DNA of 64,000 bases, taken from Conus ventricosus (Eukaryota; Mollusca; Gastropoda; Neogastropoda; Conidae). Under the pieces are notes generated by a model. That model saw nothing but the letters and a program-made list of their open reading frames with translations. It had not been told where the DNA came from and made no database searches. This document shows positions 1 to 11,106 of this stretch, piece by piece (position 1 is the stretch's first letter; each line of letters opens with the position of its first letter). The stretch covers positions 7,521,509-7,585,508 of the forward strand of contig CM031628.1 in the NCBI GenBank assembly GCA_018398815.1. Reading direction: 5' to 3'. A program made the translations under genes and the position numbers.

Positions 1-371
<371 letters not shown>

Positions 372-378
372 GTTTCAG

Positions 379-472
379 AACCATTGTCAACTACCTGAAG
401 GCAAGGACCGTGAATTCCTTTCTGCAATACTTACCACAGAGGATACGCAATATCTGGCTGCCCTTGGAGGAG
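379..472 (+). CDS. Internal exon of a neprilysin/ECE-like M13 zinc metallopeptidase
   Basis: The M13 family comprises type II membrane ectopeptidases that cleave extracellular peptides. Seen: after the acceptor TTTGGTTTCAG (AG at 377-378) one base completes a split codon, followed by 31 codons that include TIVNYLKARTVNSF, R, W and L-P-L-E-E. A GT donor (GAG|GTTTGC, at 473) ends the exon in phase 0. Known: the NYL-xxR-xV-x-S pattern begins the segment that leads to the family's WxxC...VGxxYV block. Placing this exon before the one at 11,107 puts 39 residues between the N of NYL and the W of WxxC, the same count I recall for human neprilysin-type enzymes. The catalytic HExxH and ExxxD motifs are not in the window. 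The donor is weak beyond GT. Alternative: a chance match, unlikely given the agreement of spacing and phase with the second exon. Confidence 0.72.
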
Positions 473-589
473 GTTTGCTATGTCCTTGTAACGTTGGTGG
501 CCAGCGATTGGTCTTATACTGGTCATGGTTGTTCGGATGGTTCTTGCATTTATCATCATTATCATTACTGCGTGCGCACGAGCGCGCGC

Positions 590-622
590 GCGTGTCTCTC
601 TCTCTCTCTCTCTTCTCTCCTC

Positions 623-688
<66 letters not shown>

Positions 689-696
689 CTCTCTCA

Positions 697-750
<54 letters not shown>
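590..750. repeat. (CT)n followed by (GT)n microsatellite
   Basis: About 120 bp of CT/TC repeats run into about 35 bp of pure GT. The block ends where the tail of the SINE-like element at 755 begins. Confidence 0.95.
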
Positions 751-752
<2 letters not shown>

Positions 753-754
753 GC

Positions 755-1430
755 CGCAACCCTGGTACCGGCAATTCATCGGGAGTAATCAATGTCAAAT
801 TCATACACCACCAGAGGAGACACTGCATTGCTGCCGGTGATGTACAGTAGTGTTTGTGTTGATCCAGCATACGCAGGACACTACCTACTAAGCCCCCTAC
901 ATACGACAGTAAGTCTCCCCCCCCCCTACTCCCCCTTCACAGTTTGGACGATACCGGTGATCCAGACAATCAAACCAAAGCCATAGATATGGAGAGGCAA
1001 TCGAAACCGAGGTCACAATGACAGCATGAAGTGAAGGGCCAAAGAATTTAATTTTTTTAAAATGTTGATCGATGAGGATGAGAAATTTGAAAATGATGCT
1101 ACGGATTTCCATTCCGGTCTGAGACTAAATGACAGGGCTGTACCCTACTGTTACCTTTCTCGTATATCCCGGCGTCAACCAGGCTGAGAAATACAGACAC
1201 CTGCAGTGTTAGTCAGAAATGGTTAGCAACACTCTCAGACACGCGTCCATTAAAGTGAAACTGGACTGTGTGATCCCAGTCGTCCCAACGGAGCAAACTC
1301 TACTCTTGGCTAAAGCCAGTCAGGGCAGACAAATCCCAGAAATAAATGGCTCTGACAGGAATCGAACCCACTCGACCTCCTAGCCGGGAGGTCGCGAAAG
1401 CTAACCACTTGGCCACGTTGGCTGGTATTA
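755..1430 (-). mobile_element. tRNA-derived SINE with a long body (copy A)
   Basis: On the - strand, 1425 to 1348 reads as a tRNA-like head. It has an A box TGGCCAAGTGG (1405-1415) and a perfect B box GGTTCGATTCC (1358-1368). The body continues toward 755. The segment at about 770-1,060 is homologous to a + strand copy at 19,105-19,475, sharing for example GGCCCTTCA, GTGACCTC and GGGGCTTAGTAGGT. That proves a dispersed family. At about 680 bp it is long for a SINE, so it may be a composite of a tRNA head and another repeat. It lies in the intron of the M13 peptidase gene in antisense orientation. Confidence 0.7.
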
Positions 1431-1634
1431 TACATCACTTATCTTGTCATCACGTCGTCATCATTATGTAGCTGTCCTCATCGTATCCCTTTCCATCTAC
1501 ATCCATTTCTCCCTTCCTCCTCTAGCTGATATGACCCAGGATCAACTGATACACGATAGAGGTGTTCTTTCTTCTTCTTCTCTACTCCACATCTCCTTTT
1601 GTACTTCCCCTTTATCCCCCCATCCACCCGCCCT
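1431..1634. other. Intronic spacer with no recognised feature
   Basis: Mixed-composition sequence with a pyrimidine-rich stretch near 1,565-1,630. No open frame or known repeat was recognised here. Confidence 0.5.
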
Positions 1635-1669
1635 CTGTGTGTGTGTGTTGTGTGTGTGTGTGTGGGTGT

Positions 1670-1706
<37 letters not shown>

Positions 1707-1739
1707 ATAACAATAATAACAATAATAATAATAATAATA

Positions 1740-1771
<32 letters not shown>

Positions 1772-1800
1772 GTAATAATAATAGTAATAATAATGATAAT
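1635..1800. repeat. (GT)n then (AAT)n microsatellites
   Basis: GT repeats to about 1,702 change abruptly into AAT/ATA trinucleotides with AAC, AGT and TGA variants up to 1,800. Confidence 0.95.
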
Positions 1801-2029
1801 GGTATCCCTCAAACGTTGTTTCAGCAGATATCTGTAAAACAATGAGCATTTCCCGCATTCTGCATCTGCCATACATATCCAAGGCCGTAAGCGCACAATA
1901 GCAGTCTTACACGTGTAACCTAGTTTTTATTCTACCAGAGTGATCGTGCATTTGCATCATTTTTTTAGCATTGATTTGGATATCTGTTGTCGGACATACA
2001 CACAAGCCTGCACCAATATTTCACAAGTC

Positions 2030-2665
2030 GAAGATACGTATCAATATAGATAGGATACCTGCCCCACCCCAAGGACAATGTTGTTTCTGACATCCTTTCC
2101 AACCCCTAAAACTATCTTGCAAAATTTAATCAGTACGTTTTCCATAGCATCATATTTTTGAAAGCCTCGTTTTACATAACCATACAACAGAATTGGCTTT
2201 ACTTTTGTGTCAATTTTTTTTTTAATAACGTAGCAGCTGGAATTCAGTAAGATTTAACATGCATTTTGTAAATTCCTGCCACCGCTCTCAAAGCCTTTAC
2301 CTGACAAATTTTCTGTACACTTGGACCAGTTTAATGTGGCTGAGAATATAACGCATGATAATTGTATGTAGGTTCAACCTGGATCTGCTTACCATCAAAC
2401 CACCATTTCTCAGTTGATTTAATGAAACTACCATTTTTGAACACACCACTCTGGTTTTATCCATATTCACAGTCAGACCCCATTTACGGCAGTATTTTTC
2501 CAGACACACTGTCATCTTCTGCAAGTCTGCCACAGAGTCGGAAACTAAAGCAACATCACCTGCATAAATCAACAGAAACATACCAAGTGGGTCTGCAAAA
2601 ATGTCGACACGTCTTGCACCACAGTCTTATAAGTCAGCTTGCAACTCAGATAAAAATGTAGAGAA
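2030..2665 (-). pseudogene. Non-LTR retrotransposon reverse transcriptase fragment (decayed)
   Basis: Read on the - strand, 2,665 to 2,300 encodes the end of an RT palm, including DPLGMFLLIYAGDVALVSDS and then a KWGLTVNMDKTRVV block. The second, frameshifted half (2,290-2,030) keeps the thumb/C-terminal signature DTKVKPILLYG and later IKFCKIVLGV. The catalytic YADD is changed to YAGD, which would remove an essential aspartate. No endonuclease is present and several frames are needed, so this is a dead 5'-truncated copy. It belongs to the same general class as the RT at 15-16 kb. The clade cannot be assigned by eye. Confidence 0.85.
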
Positions 2666-2699
2666 AAACAATAGACTAACACACAGGCCCTGTCTTACA

Positions 2700-2706
2700 C
2701 GCGTGT

Positions 2707-2737
<31 letters not shown>

Positions 2738-2757
2738 GGGGGGGGGGGGAGAGGGGG
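2700..2757. repeat. (GT)n followed by a 29-base G run
   Basis: GT repeats at 2,702-2,720 pass directly into uninterrupted G at 2,721-2,749. Confidence 0.95.
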
Positions 2758-2944
2758 AAGCGTGCGCGCAAGCAAACATGCAATTTTTTACATTCAAATG
2801 CTTTTCGATTTATTTACGTATATTTACTAATCAAGTCAATACACAAGCATCAGATGTAATTGACTGGACGAGCTGAATAAAATGAAAAAGATGGAAATGC
2901 TTTCTTTCGAAGCCACCCAACTTCCTGGTTCTGTAAAAAAATGG

Positions 2945-5900
2945 AAACCCCGCTGTTAGGGCCATTGTGTCCCACAATGGTAACCCTGCTGTTAGGGCCA
3001 TTGTGTCCCACAATGGTAACCCTGCTGTTAGGGTCATTGTGTCCCACAATGGTAACCCTGCTGTTAGGGCCATTGTGTCCCACAATGGTAACTCTGCTGT
3101 CAGGGCCATTGTGTCCCACAACGGTAACCCTGCTGTTAGGGCCATTGTGTACCACAATGGTAACCCTGCTGTTAGGGCCATTGTGTCCCACAATGGTAAC
3201 TCTGCTGTCAGGGCCATTGTGTCCCACAATGGTAACCCTGCTGTTAGGGCCATTGTGTCCCACAATGGTAACCCTGCTGTTAGGGCCATTGTGTCCCACA
3301 ATGGTAACCCTGCTGTTAGGGCCATTGTGTCCCACAATGGTAACCCTGCTGTTAGGGCCATTGTGTCCCACAATGGTAACCCTGCTGTTAGGGTCATTGT
3401 GTCCCACAATGGTAACCCTGCTGTTAGGGCCATTGTGTCCCACAATGGTAACCCTGCTGTTAGGGCCATTGTGTCCCACAATGGTAACCCTGCTGTTAGG
3501 GCCATTGTGTCCCTGAATGGTAACCCTGCTGTTAGGGCCATTGTGTCCCACAACGGTAACCCTGCTGTTAGGGCCATTGTGTCCCTGAATGGTAACCCTG
3601 CTGTTAGAGCCATTGTGTCCTTACAATGGTAACCCTGCTGTAAGGGCCATTGTGTCCTACAATGGTAACCCTGCTGTTAGGGCCATTGTGTCCCACAATG
3701 GTAACCCTGCTGTTAGGGCCATTGTGTCCTTACAATGGTAACCCTGCTGGTATGGCCACTGTGTCCCTGAATGGTAACCCTGCTGTTAGGGCCATTGTGT
3801 CCCACAATGGTAACCCTGCTGTTAGGGCCATTGTGTCCCACAATGGTAACCCTGCTGTTAGGGTCATTGTGTCCCACAATGGTAACCCTGCCGTTAGGGC
3901 CATTGTGTCCTTACAATGGTAACCCTGCTGTTAGGGCCATTGTGTCCCACAATGGTAACCCTGCTGTTAGGGTCATTGTGTCCCACAATGGTAACCCTGC
4001 TGTTAGGGCCATTGTGTCCTTACAATGGTAACCCTGCTGGTATGGCCACTGTGTCCCTGAATGGTAACCCTGCTGTTAGGGCCATTGTGTCCACACTGGT
4101 AACCCTGCTGTTAGGGCCATTGTGTCCCACAATGGTAACCCTGCTGTTAGGGCCATTGTCTCCCACAATGGTAACCCTGCTGTTAGGGCCATTGTGTCCT
4201 TACAATGGTAACCCTGCTGTTAGGGCCATTGTGGCCCACAATGGTAACCCTGCTGTTAGGGCAATTGTGTCCCACAATGGTAACCCTGCTGTTAGGGCCA
4301 TTGTGTCCTACAATGGTAACCCTGCTGTTAGGGCCATTGTGGCCCACAATGGTAACCCTGCTGTTAGGGCAATTGTGTCCCACAATGGTAACCCTGCTGT
4401 TAGGGCCATTGTGTCCCACAATGGTAACTCTGCTGTTAGGGCAATTGTGTCCCACAATGGTAACCCTGCTGTTAGGGCAATTGTGTCCCACAATGGTAAC
4501 CCTGCTGTTAGGGCCATTGTGTCCCACAATGGTAACTCTGCTGTTAGGGCAATTGTGTCCTACAATGGTAACCTGCTGTTAGGGCATTGTGTCCCACAAT
4601 GGTAACCCTGCTGTTAGGGCCATTGTGTCCCACAATGCGAACTCTGCTGTTAGGGCCATTGTGTCCCACAATGGTAACCCTGCTGTTAGGGCCATTGTGT
4701 CCTCCAATGGTAACCATGCTGTTAGGGCCATTGTGTCCCTGAATGGTAACCCTGCTGTTAGGGCCATTGTGTCCTCCAATGGTAACCATGCTGTTAGGGC
4801 CATTGTGTCCTTACAATGGTAACCCTGCTGTTAGGGCCATTGTGTCCCACAATGGTAACCTGCTGTCAGGGCCATTGTGTCCCACAATGGTAACCCTGCT
4901 GGTAGGGCCATTGTGTCCCACAATGGTAACCCTGCTGTTAGGGCCATTGTGTCCCACAATGGTAAACTCTGCTGTCAGGGCCATTGTGTCCCACAATGGT
5001 AACCCTGCTGTTAGGGCCATTGTGTCCCACAATGGTAACCCTGCTGTTAGGGCCATTGTGTCCCACAATGGTAACCCTGCTGTTAGGTCCATTGTGTCCT
5101 TACAATGGTAACCCTGCTGTTAGGGCCGTTGTGTCCCACAATGGTAACCCTGCTGTTAGGGCCATTGTGTCCTTACAATGGTAACCCTGCTGTAAGGGCC
5201 ATTGTGTCCTACAATGGTAACCCTGCTGTTAGGGCCATTGTGTCCCACAATGGTAACCCTGCTGTTAGGGCCATTGTGTCCTTACAATGGTAACCCTGCT
5301 GGGATGGGCCACTGTGTCCCTGAATGGTAACCCTGCTGTTAGGGCCATTGTGTCCCACAATGGTAACCCTGCTGTTAGGGCCATTGTGTCCCACAATGGT
5401 AACCCTGCTGTTAGGGTCATTGTGTCCCACAATGGTAACCCTGCTGTTAGGGCCATTGTGTCCTTACAATGGTAACCCTACTGGTATGGCCACTGTGTCC
5501 CTGAATGGTAACCCTGCTGTTAGGGCCATTGTGTCCCACACTGGTAACCTGCTGTTAGGGCCATTGTGTCCCACAATGGTAACCCTGCTGTTAGGGCCAT
5601 TGTCTCCTACAATGGTAACCCTGCTGTTAGGGCCATTGTGTACTTACAATGGTAACCCTGCTGTTAGGGCCATTGTGGCCCACAATGGTAACCCTGCTGT
5701 TAGGGCAATTGTGTCCCACAATGGTAACCCTGCTGTTAGGGCCATTGTGTCCTTACAATGGTAACCCTGCTGTTAGGGCCATTGTGTCCCACAATGGTAA
5801 CCCTGCTGTTAGGGCCATTGTGGCCCACAATGGTAACCCTGCTGTTAGGGCCATTGTGTCCACAATGGTAACTCTGCTGTTAGGGCCATTGTGTCCCACA

Positions 5901-8900
5901 ATGGTAACCCTGCTGTTAGGGCCATTGTGTCCTACAATGGTAACCCTGCTGGTATGGCCATTGTGTCCCACAATGGTAACTCTGCTGTTAGGGCCATTGT
6001 GTCCCACAATGGTAACCCTGCTGTTAGGGCCATTGTGTCCTCCAATGGTAACCATGCTGTTAGGGCCATTGTGTCCCTGAATGGTAACCCTGCTTTTAGG
6101 GCCATTGTGTCCTCCAATGGTAACCATGCTGTTAGGGCCATTGTGTCCCTGAATGGTAACCCTGCTGTTAGGGCCATTGTGTCCCACAATGGTAACCCTG
6201 CTGTTAGGGCCATTGTGTCCCACAATGGTACCCCTGCTGTTAGGGCCATTGTGTCTCACAATGGTAACCCCGCTGTTAGGGCCATTGTGTCCCACAATGG
6301 TAACCCTGCTGTCAGGGCCATTGTGTCTCACAATGGTAACCCTGCTGTTAGGGCCATTGTGTCCCACAATGGTAACCCTGCTGTTAGGGCCACTGTGTCC
6401 CACAATGGTAACCCTGCTGTTAGGGCCATTGTGTCCCACACGGTAACCCTGCTGTTAGGGCCATTGTGTCCCACAATGGTAACCCTGCTGTTAGGGCCAT
6501 TGTGGCCCACAGTGCTAACCCTGCTGTTAGGGCCATTGTGTCCCACAATGGTAACTCTGCTGTTAGGGCCATTGTGTCCCACAATGGTAACCCTGCTGTT
6601 AGGGCCATTGTGTCCTACAATGGTAACCCTGCTGGTATGGCCATTGTGTCCGACAATGGTAACTCTGCTGTTAGGGCCATTGTGTCCCACAATGGTAACC
6701 CTGCTGTTAGGGCCATTGTGTCCTCCAATGGTAACCCTGCTGTTAGGGCCATTGTGTCCCACAACGGTAACCCTGCTGTTAGGGCCATTGTGTCCTACAA
6801 TGGTAACTCTGCTGTCAGGGCCATTGTGTCCTACAATGGTAACCCCGCTGTTAGGGCCATTGTGTCCTACAATGGTAACTCTGCTGTCAGGGCCATTGTG
6901 TCCCACAATGGTAACTCTGCTGTTAGGGTCATTGTGTCCCACAATGGTAACCCTGCTGTTAGGGCCATTTTGTCCTATAATGGTAACCCTGCTGTTAGGG
7001 CCATTGTGTCCTACAATGGTAACCCTGCTGTTGGGCCATTGTGTCGCACAATGGTAACTCTGCTGTCAGGGCCATTGTGTCCCTGAATGGTAACCCTGCT
7101 GTTAGGGCCATTGTGTCATCCAATGGTAACCATGCTGTTAGGGCCATTGTGTCTGACAATGGTAACACTGCTGTCAGGGCCATTGTGTCCCACAATGGTA
7201 ACCCTGCTGTTAGGGCATTGTGTCCCACAACGGTAACCCTGCTGTTAGGGCCATTGTGTCCCACAATGGTAACCCTGCTGTTAGGGCCATTGTGTCCTAC
7301 AATGGTAACCCTGCTGTTAGGGCCATTGTGTCCCACAACGGTAACCCTGCTGTTGGGCCATTGTGTCCCACAATGGTAACCCTGCTGTTAGGGCCATTGT
7401 GTCCCACAATGGTAACCCTGCTGTTAGGTCCATTGTGTCCCACAATGGTAACCCTGCTGTTAGGGCCATTGTGTCCCTGAATGGTAACCCTGCTGTTAGG
7501 GCCATTGTGTCCTACAATGGTAACCCTGCTGTTAGGGCCATTGTGTCCACAATGGTAACCCTGCTGTTAGGGCCATTGTGTCCTACAATGGTAACCCCGC
7601 TGTTAGGGCCATTGTGTCCCTGAATGGTAACCCTGCTGTTAGGGCCATTGTGTCCTACAATGGTAACCCCGCTATTAGGGCCATTGTCTCCCACAATGGT
7701 AACCCTTCTGTTAGGGCCATTGTGTCCTACAATGGTAACCCTGCTGTTTGGGTCATTGTGTCCCACAATGGTAACCCTGCTGTTAGTGCCATTGTGTCCT
7801 TACAATGGTAACCCTGCTGGTATGGCCACTGTGTCCCTGAATGGTAACCCTGCTGTTAGGGCCATTGTGTCCCACAATGGTAACGCTGCTGTTAGGGCCA
7901 TTGTGTCCCACAATGGTAACCCTGCTGTTAGGGCCATTGTGTCCTTACAATGGTAACCCTGCTGTTAGGGCCATTGTGGCCCACAATGGTAACCCTGCTG
8001 TTAGGGCAATTGTGTCCCACAATGGTAACCCTGCTGTTAGGGCCATTGTGTCCTACAATGGTAACCCTGCTGTTAGGGCCATTGTGTCGCACAATGGTAA
8101 CCTGCTGTTAGGGCCATTGTGTCTCACAATGGTAACTCTGCTGTCAGGGCCATTGTGTCCCACAATGGTAACCCTGCTGTTAGGGCCATTGTGTCCCACA
8201 ACGGTAACCCTGCTGTTATGGCCATTGTGTCCCACAATGGTAACCCTGCTGTTAGGGCCATTGTGTCCTACAATGGTAACCCTGCTGTTAGGGCCACTGT
8301 GTCCCACAACGGTAACCCTGCTGTTAGGGCCATTGTGTCCCACAATGGTAACCCTGCTGTTAGGGCCATTGTGTCCCACAATGGTAACCCTGCTGTTAGG
8401 GCCATTGTGTCCCACAATGGTAACTCTGCTGTTAGGGCCATTGTGTCCCTGAATGGTAACCCTGATGTTAGGGCCATTGTGTCCTACAATGGTAACCCTG
8501 CTGTTAGGGCCATTGTGTCCCACAACGGTAACCCTGCTGGTAGGGCCATTGTGTCCTACAATGGTAACCCCGCTGTTAGGGCCATTGTGTCCCTGAATGG
8601 TAACCTGCTGTTAGGGCCATTGTGTCCTACAATGGTAACCCCGCTGTTAGGGCCATTGTGTCCCACAATGGTGACCCTTCTGTTAGGGCCATTGTGTCCT
8701 ACAATGGTAACCCTGCTGTTAGGGCCATTGTGTCCCACAATGGTAACCCTGCTGGTTAGGGCCATTGTGTCCCACAATGGTAACCCTGCTGTTAGGGCCA
8801 TTGTGTCCCACAATGGTAACCCTGCTGTCAGGGCCATTGTGTCCCACAATGGTAACCCTGCTTTTTGGGCCATTGTGTCCCCCAATGGTAACTCTGCTGT

Positions 8901-9790
8901 CAGGCCATTGTGTCCCTGAATGGTAACCCTGCTGTTAGGGCCATTTGGTTCTCACATGGTAACTCTGCTGTCAGGGCCATTGTGTCCCACAATGGTAACC
9001 CTGCTGTTAGGGCCATTGTGTCCCACAACGGTAACCTGCTGTTAGGGTCATTGTGTCCCACAATGGTAACCCTGCTGTTAGGGCCATTGTGTCCCACAAC
9101 GGTAACCTGCTGTTAGGGCCATTGTGTCCCACAATGGTAACCTGTTGTTAGGGCCATTGTGTCCCACAATGGTAACCCTGCTGTTAGGGCCATTGTGTCC
9201 CACAATGGTAACCCTGCTGTTAGGGCCATTGTGTCCCACAATGGTAACCCTGCTGTTAGGGCCATTGTGTCCCACAATGGTAACCCTGCTGTTAGGGCCA
9301 TTGTGTCCCACAATGGTAACCCTGCTGTTAGGGCCATTGTGTCCCTGAATGATAACCTGCTGTTAGGGCCATTGTGTCCTACAATGGTAACCCTGCTGTT
9401 AGGGCCATTGTGTCCCACAATGGTAACCCTGCTGTTAGGGCCATTGTGTCCCACAATGGTAACCCGCTGTTAGGGCCATTGTGTCCCTGAATGGTAACCC
9501 TGCTGTTAGGGCCATTGTGTCCTACAATGGTAACCCAGCTGTTAGGGCCATTGGTCCCACAATGGTAACCCTGCTGTTAGGGCCATTGTGTCCTACAATG
9601 GTAACCCTGCTGTTAGGGCCATTGTGTTCTACAATGGTAACCCTGCTGTTAGGGCCATTGTGTCCTACATGGTAACCCCGCTGTTAGGGCCATTGTGTTC
9701 CCAGAATTGAAACCCTGCTGTTAGGGCCATTGTGTCCTACAATGGTAACCCTGCTGTTAGGGCCATTGTGTCCTACAATGGTAACCTGCT
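2945..9790. repeat. 36-bp satellite array, about 190 copies
   Basis: The unit is 36 bp and is seen head-to-tail throughout, with scattered 35- and 37-bp variants. Each unit contains TAACCC, then TGCTG, then TTAGGG, so both strands' telomere-type hexamers face each other. Between units lies a perfect 8-bp inverted repeat, CCATTGTG-TCC-CACAATGG. Because 36 divides by 3, all six frames stay open over long stretches and give 12-residue pseudo-peptides such as SHNGNPAVRAIV. Frame-breaking one-base indels (CCTTACAATGG variants, missing C) occur irregularly, so it is not coding. Variant units recur in blocks, indicating segmental amplification. The array sits inside the M13 peptidase intron. Confidence 0.98.
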
Positions 9791-10890
9791 GTTAGGGCCA
9801 TTCTGTCCCAAAATGGGAACCCTGCTGTTCGAGCCATTCTGTCCCAAATAGAACCCTGCTGTTAGGGCCATTCTGTCCCAAAATAGAAACCCTGCTGTTA
9901 GGGCCATTCGGTCCCAAAATGGGAACCCTGCTGTTTGAGCCATTTGTCCAAAATAGGAACCTGCTGTTAGCGCCATTCAATGCCAAAATGGGAACCCTGC
10001 TGTTGGAGCCATTCTGTCCCAAAATGGAATCCTGCTGTAAGGGGCATTTTGTCCCAAATGGGAATCCTGCTGTTAGGGCCATTCAATGCCGAATGGGAAC
10101 CCTGCTGTTGGAACCTTCTGTCCCAAAATAGGAACCCTGCTGTTAGGGCCATTTTGTCCCAGAATGGGAATCCTGCTGTTAGGCCATTCAATGCCAGAAT
10201 GGGAACCTTCTGTTAGGGCCATTCTGTCCCAAAATAGGAACCCTGCTGTTAGGGCAATTTGTCCCAGAATGGGAATCCTGCTGTTAGTGCCATTCAATGC
10301 CAGAATGGGAACCCTGCTGTTGGAGCCATTCTGTCCCAAATAGGAATCCTCCTGTTAGGCCATTTTGTCCCAAAATGGGAATCCTGCTGTTAGGGCCATT
10401 CTGTCCCAGAATGGGAATCCTGCTGTTAGGGCCATTCTGTCCCTGCTGTTGGAGCCATTCTGTCCCAAAATAGGAATCCTGCTGTTAGGGCCATTTTGTC
10501 CCAGAATGGGAATCCTTCTGTTAGGGCCATTCCGTCCCAGAATGGGAATCCAGCTGTTAGGGCCATTCAATACCAGAATGGGAACCCTGCTGTTGGAGCT
10601 ATTCTGTCCCAAAATGGGAATCCTGCTGTTAGAGCCATTCTGTCCCAAAATGGGAATCCTCCTGTTAGGGCCATTCTGTGGCAGAATGGAAAACCTTGCC
10701 GTTTGAGTCATTGTGAGCCAGAATGGGAGCCCTGCTGTTTGAGCCATTCTGTCCCAAAATGGGAATCCTGCTGTTAGAGCCATTCTGTCCCAAAATGGGA
10801 ATCCTCGTGTTAGGGCCATTCTGTGGCAGAATGGAAAACCTTGCTGTTTGAGTCATTGTGAGCCAGATTGGGAACTCTGCTCTTTGAGCC
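9791..10890. repeat. Diverged subfamily of the 36-bp satellite, about 30 copies
   Basis: The phase and the TGCTGTTAGGGCC core continue from the main array, but the linker changes to CCATTCTG/CCATTTTG-TCC-CAGAATGG/CAAAATGG. The TAACCC hexamer becomes GAACCC or GAATCC. Copies are more variable in length and sequence, with many CAATGCC variants. They decay toward 10,890, which looks like the array edge and oldest part. Confidence 0.95.
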
Positions 10891-11106
10891 ATTCTGCGCC
10901 TAGCTGTTTGACAGGTGTGCTGGAAGCTTGGCAGGAAGAGGGAACTAGGTGCGAGGAAAACGCTGTTCAGTCTTGGTGCCGAGCAGAGTGATAGTGCGGA
11001 CCCAAGACTACGTGAGTTGTCTGACCCTGCTTTTGAGGTTTTTGCGCGCTCCCACTTGCCCTTCATTCAGTGGCGCCCATCAGACGACGAAGCTTTGTGT
11101 TGCTAG

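Noticed and set aside
1348..1425. A functional tRNA gene on the - strand
   Set aside because: The internal promoter is intact, but the sequence continues into a dispersed repeat body shared with 19.1 kb, and a clean cloverleaf is not evident.
2831..9675. Many overlapping open frames of 60-390 codons on both strands across the 36-bp array, giving 12-residue repeats
   Set aside because: The unit length is a multiple of three and lacks stops, so all frames stay open. One-base indels shift frames at random and the same codons are read equally well on both strands.
2945..10890. Regular 36-bp repeats resembling a CRISPR array
   Set aside because: The repeats are contiguous with no unique spacers, there are no cas genes, and the genome is eukaryotic.
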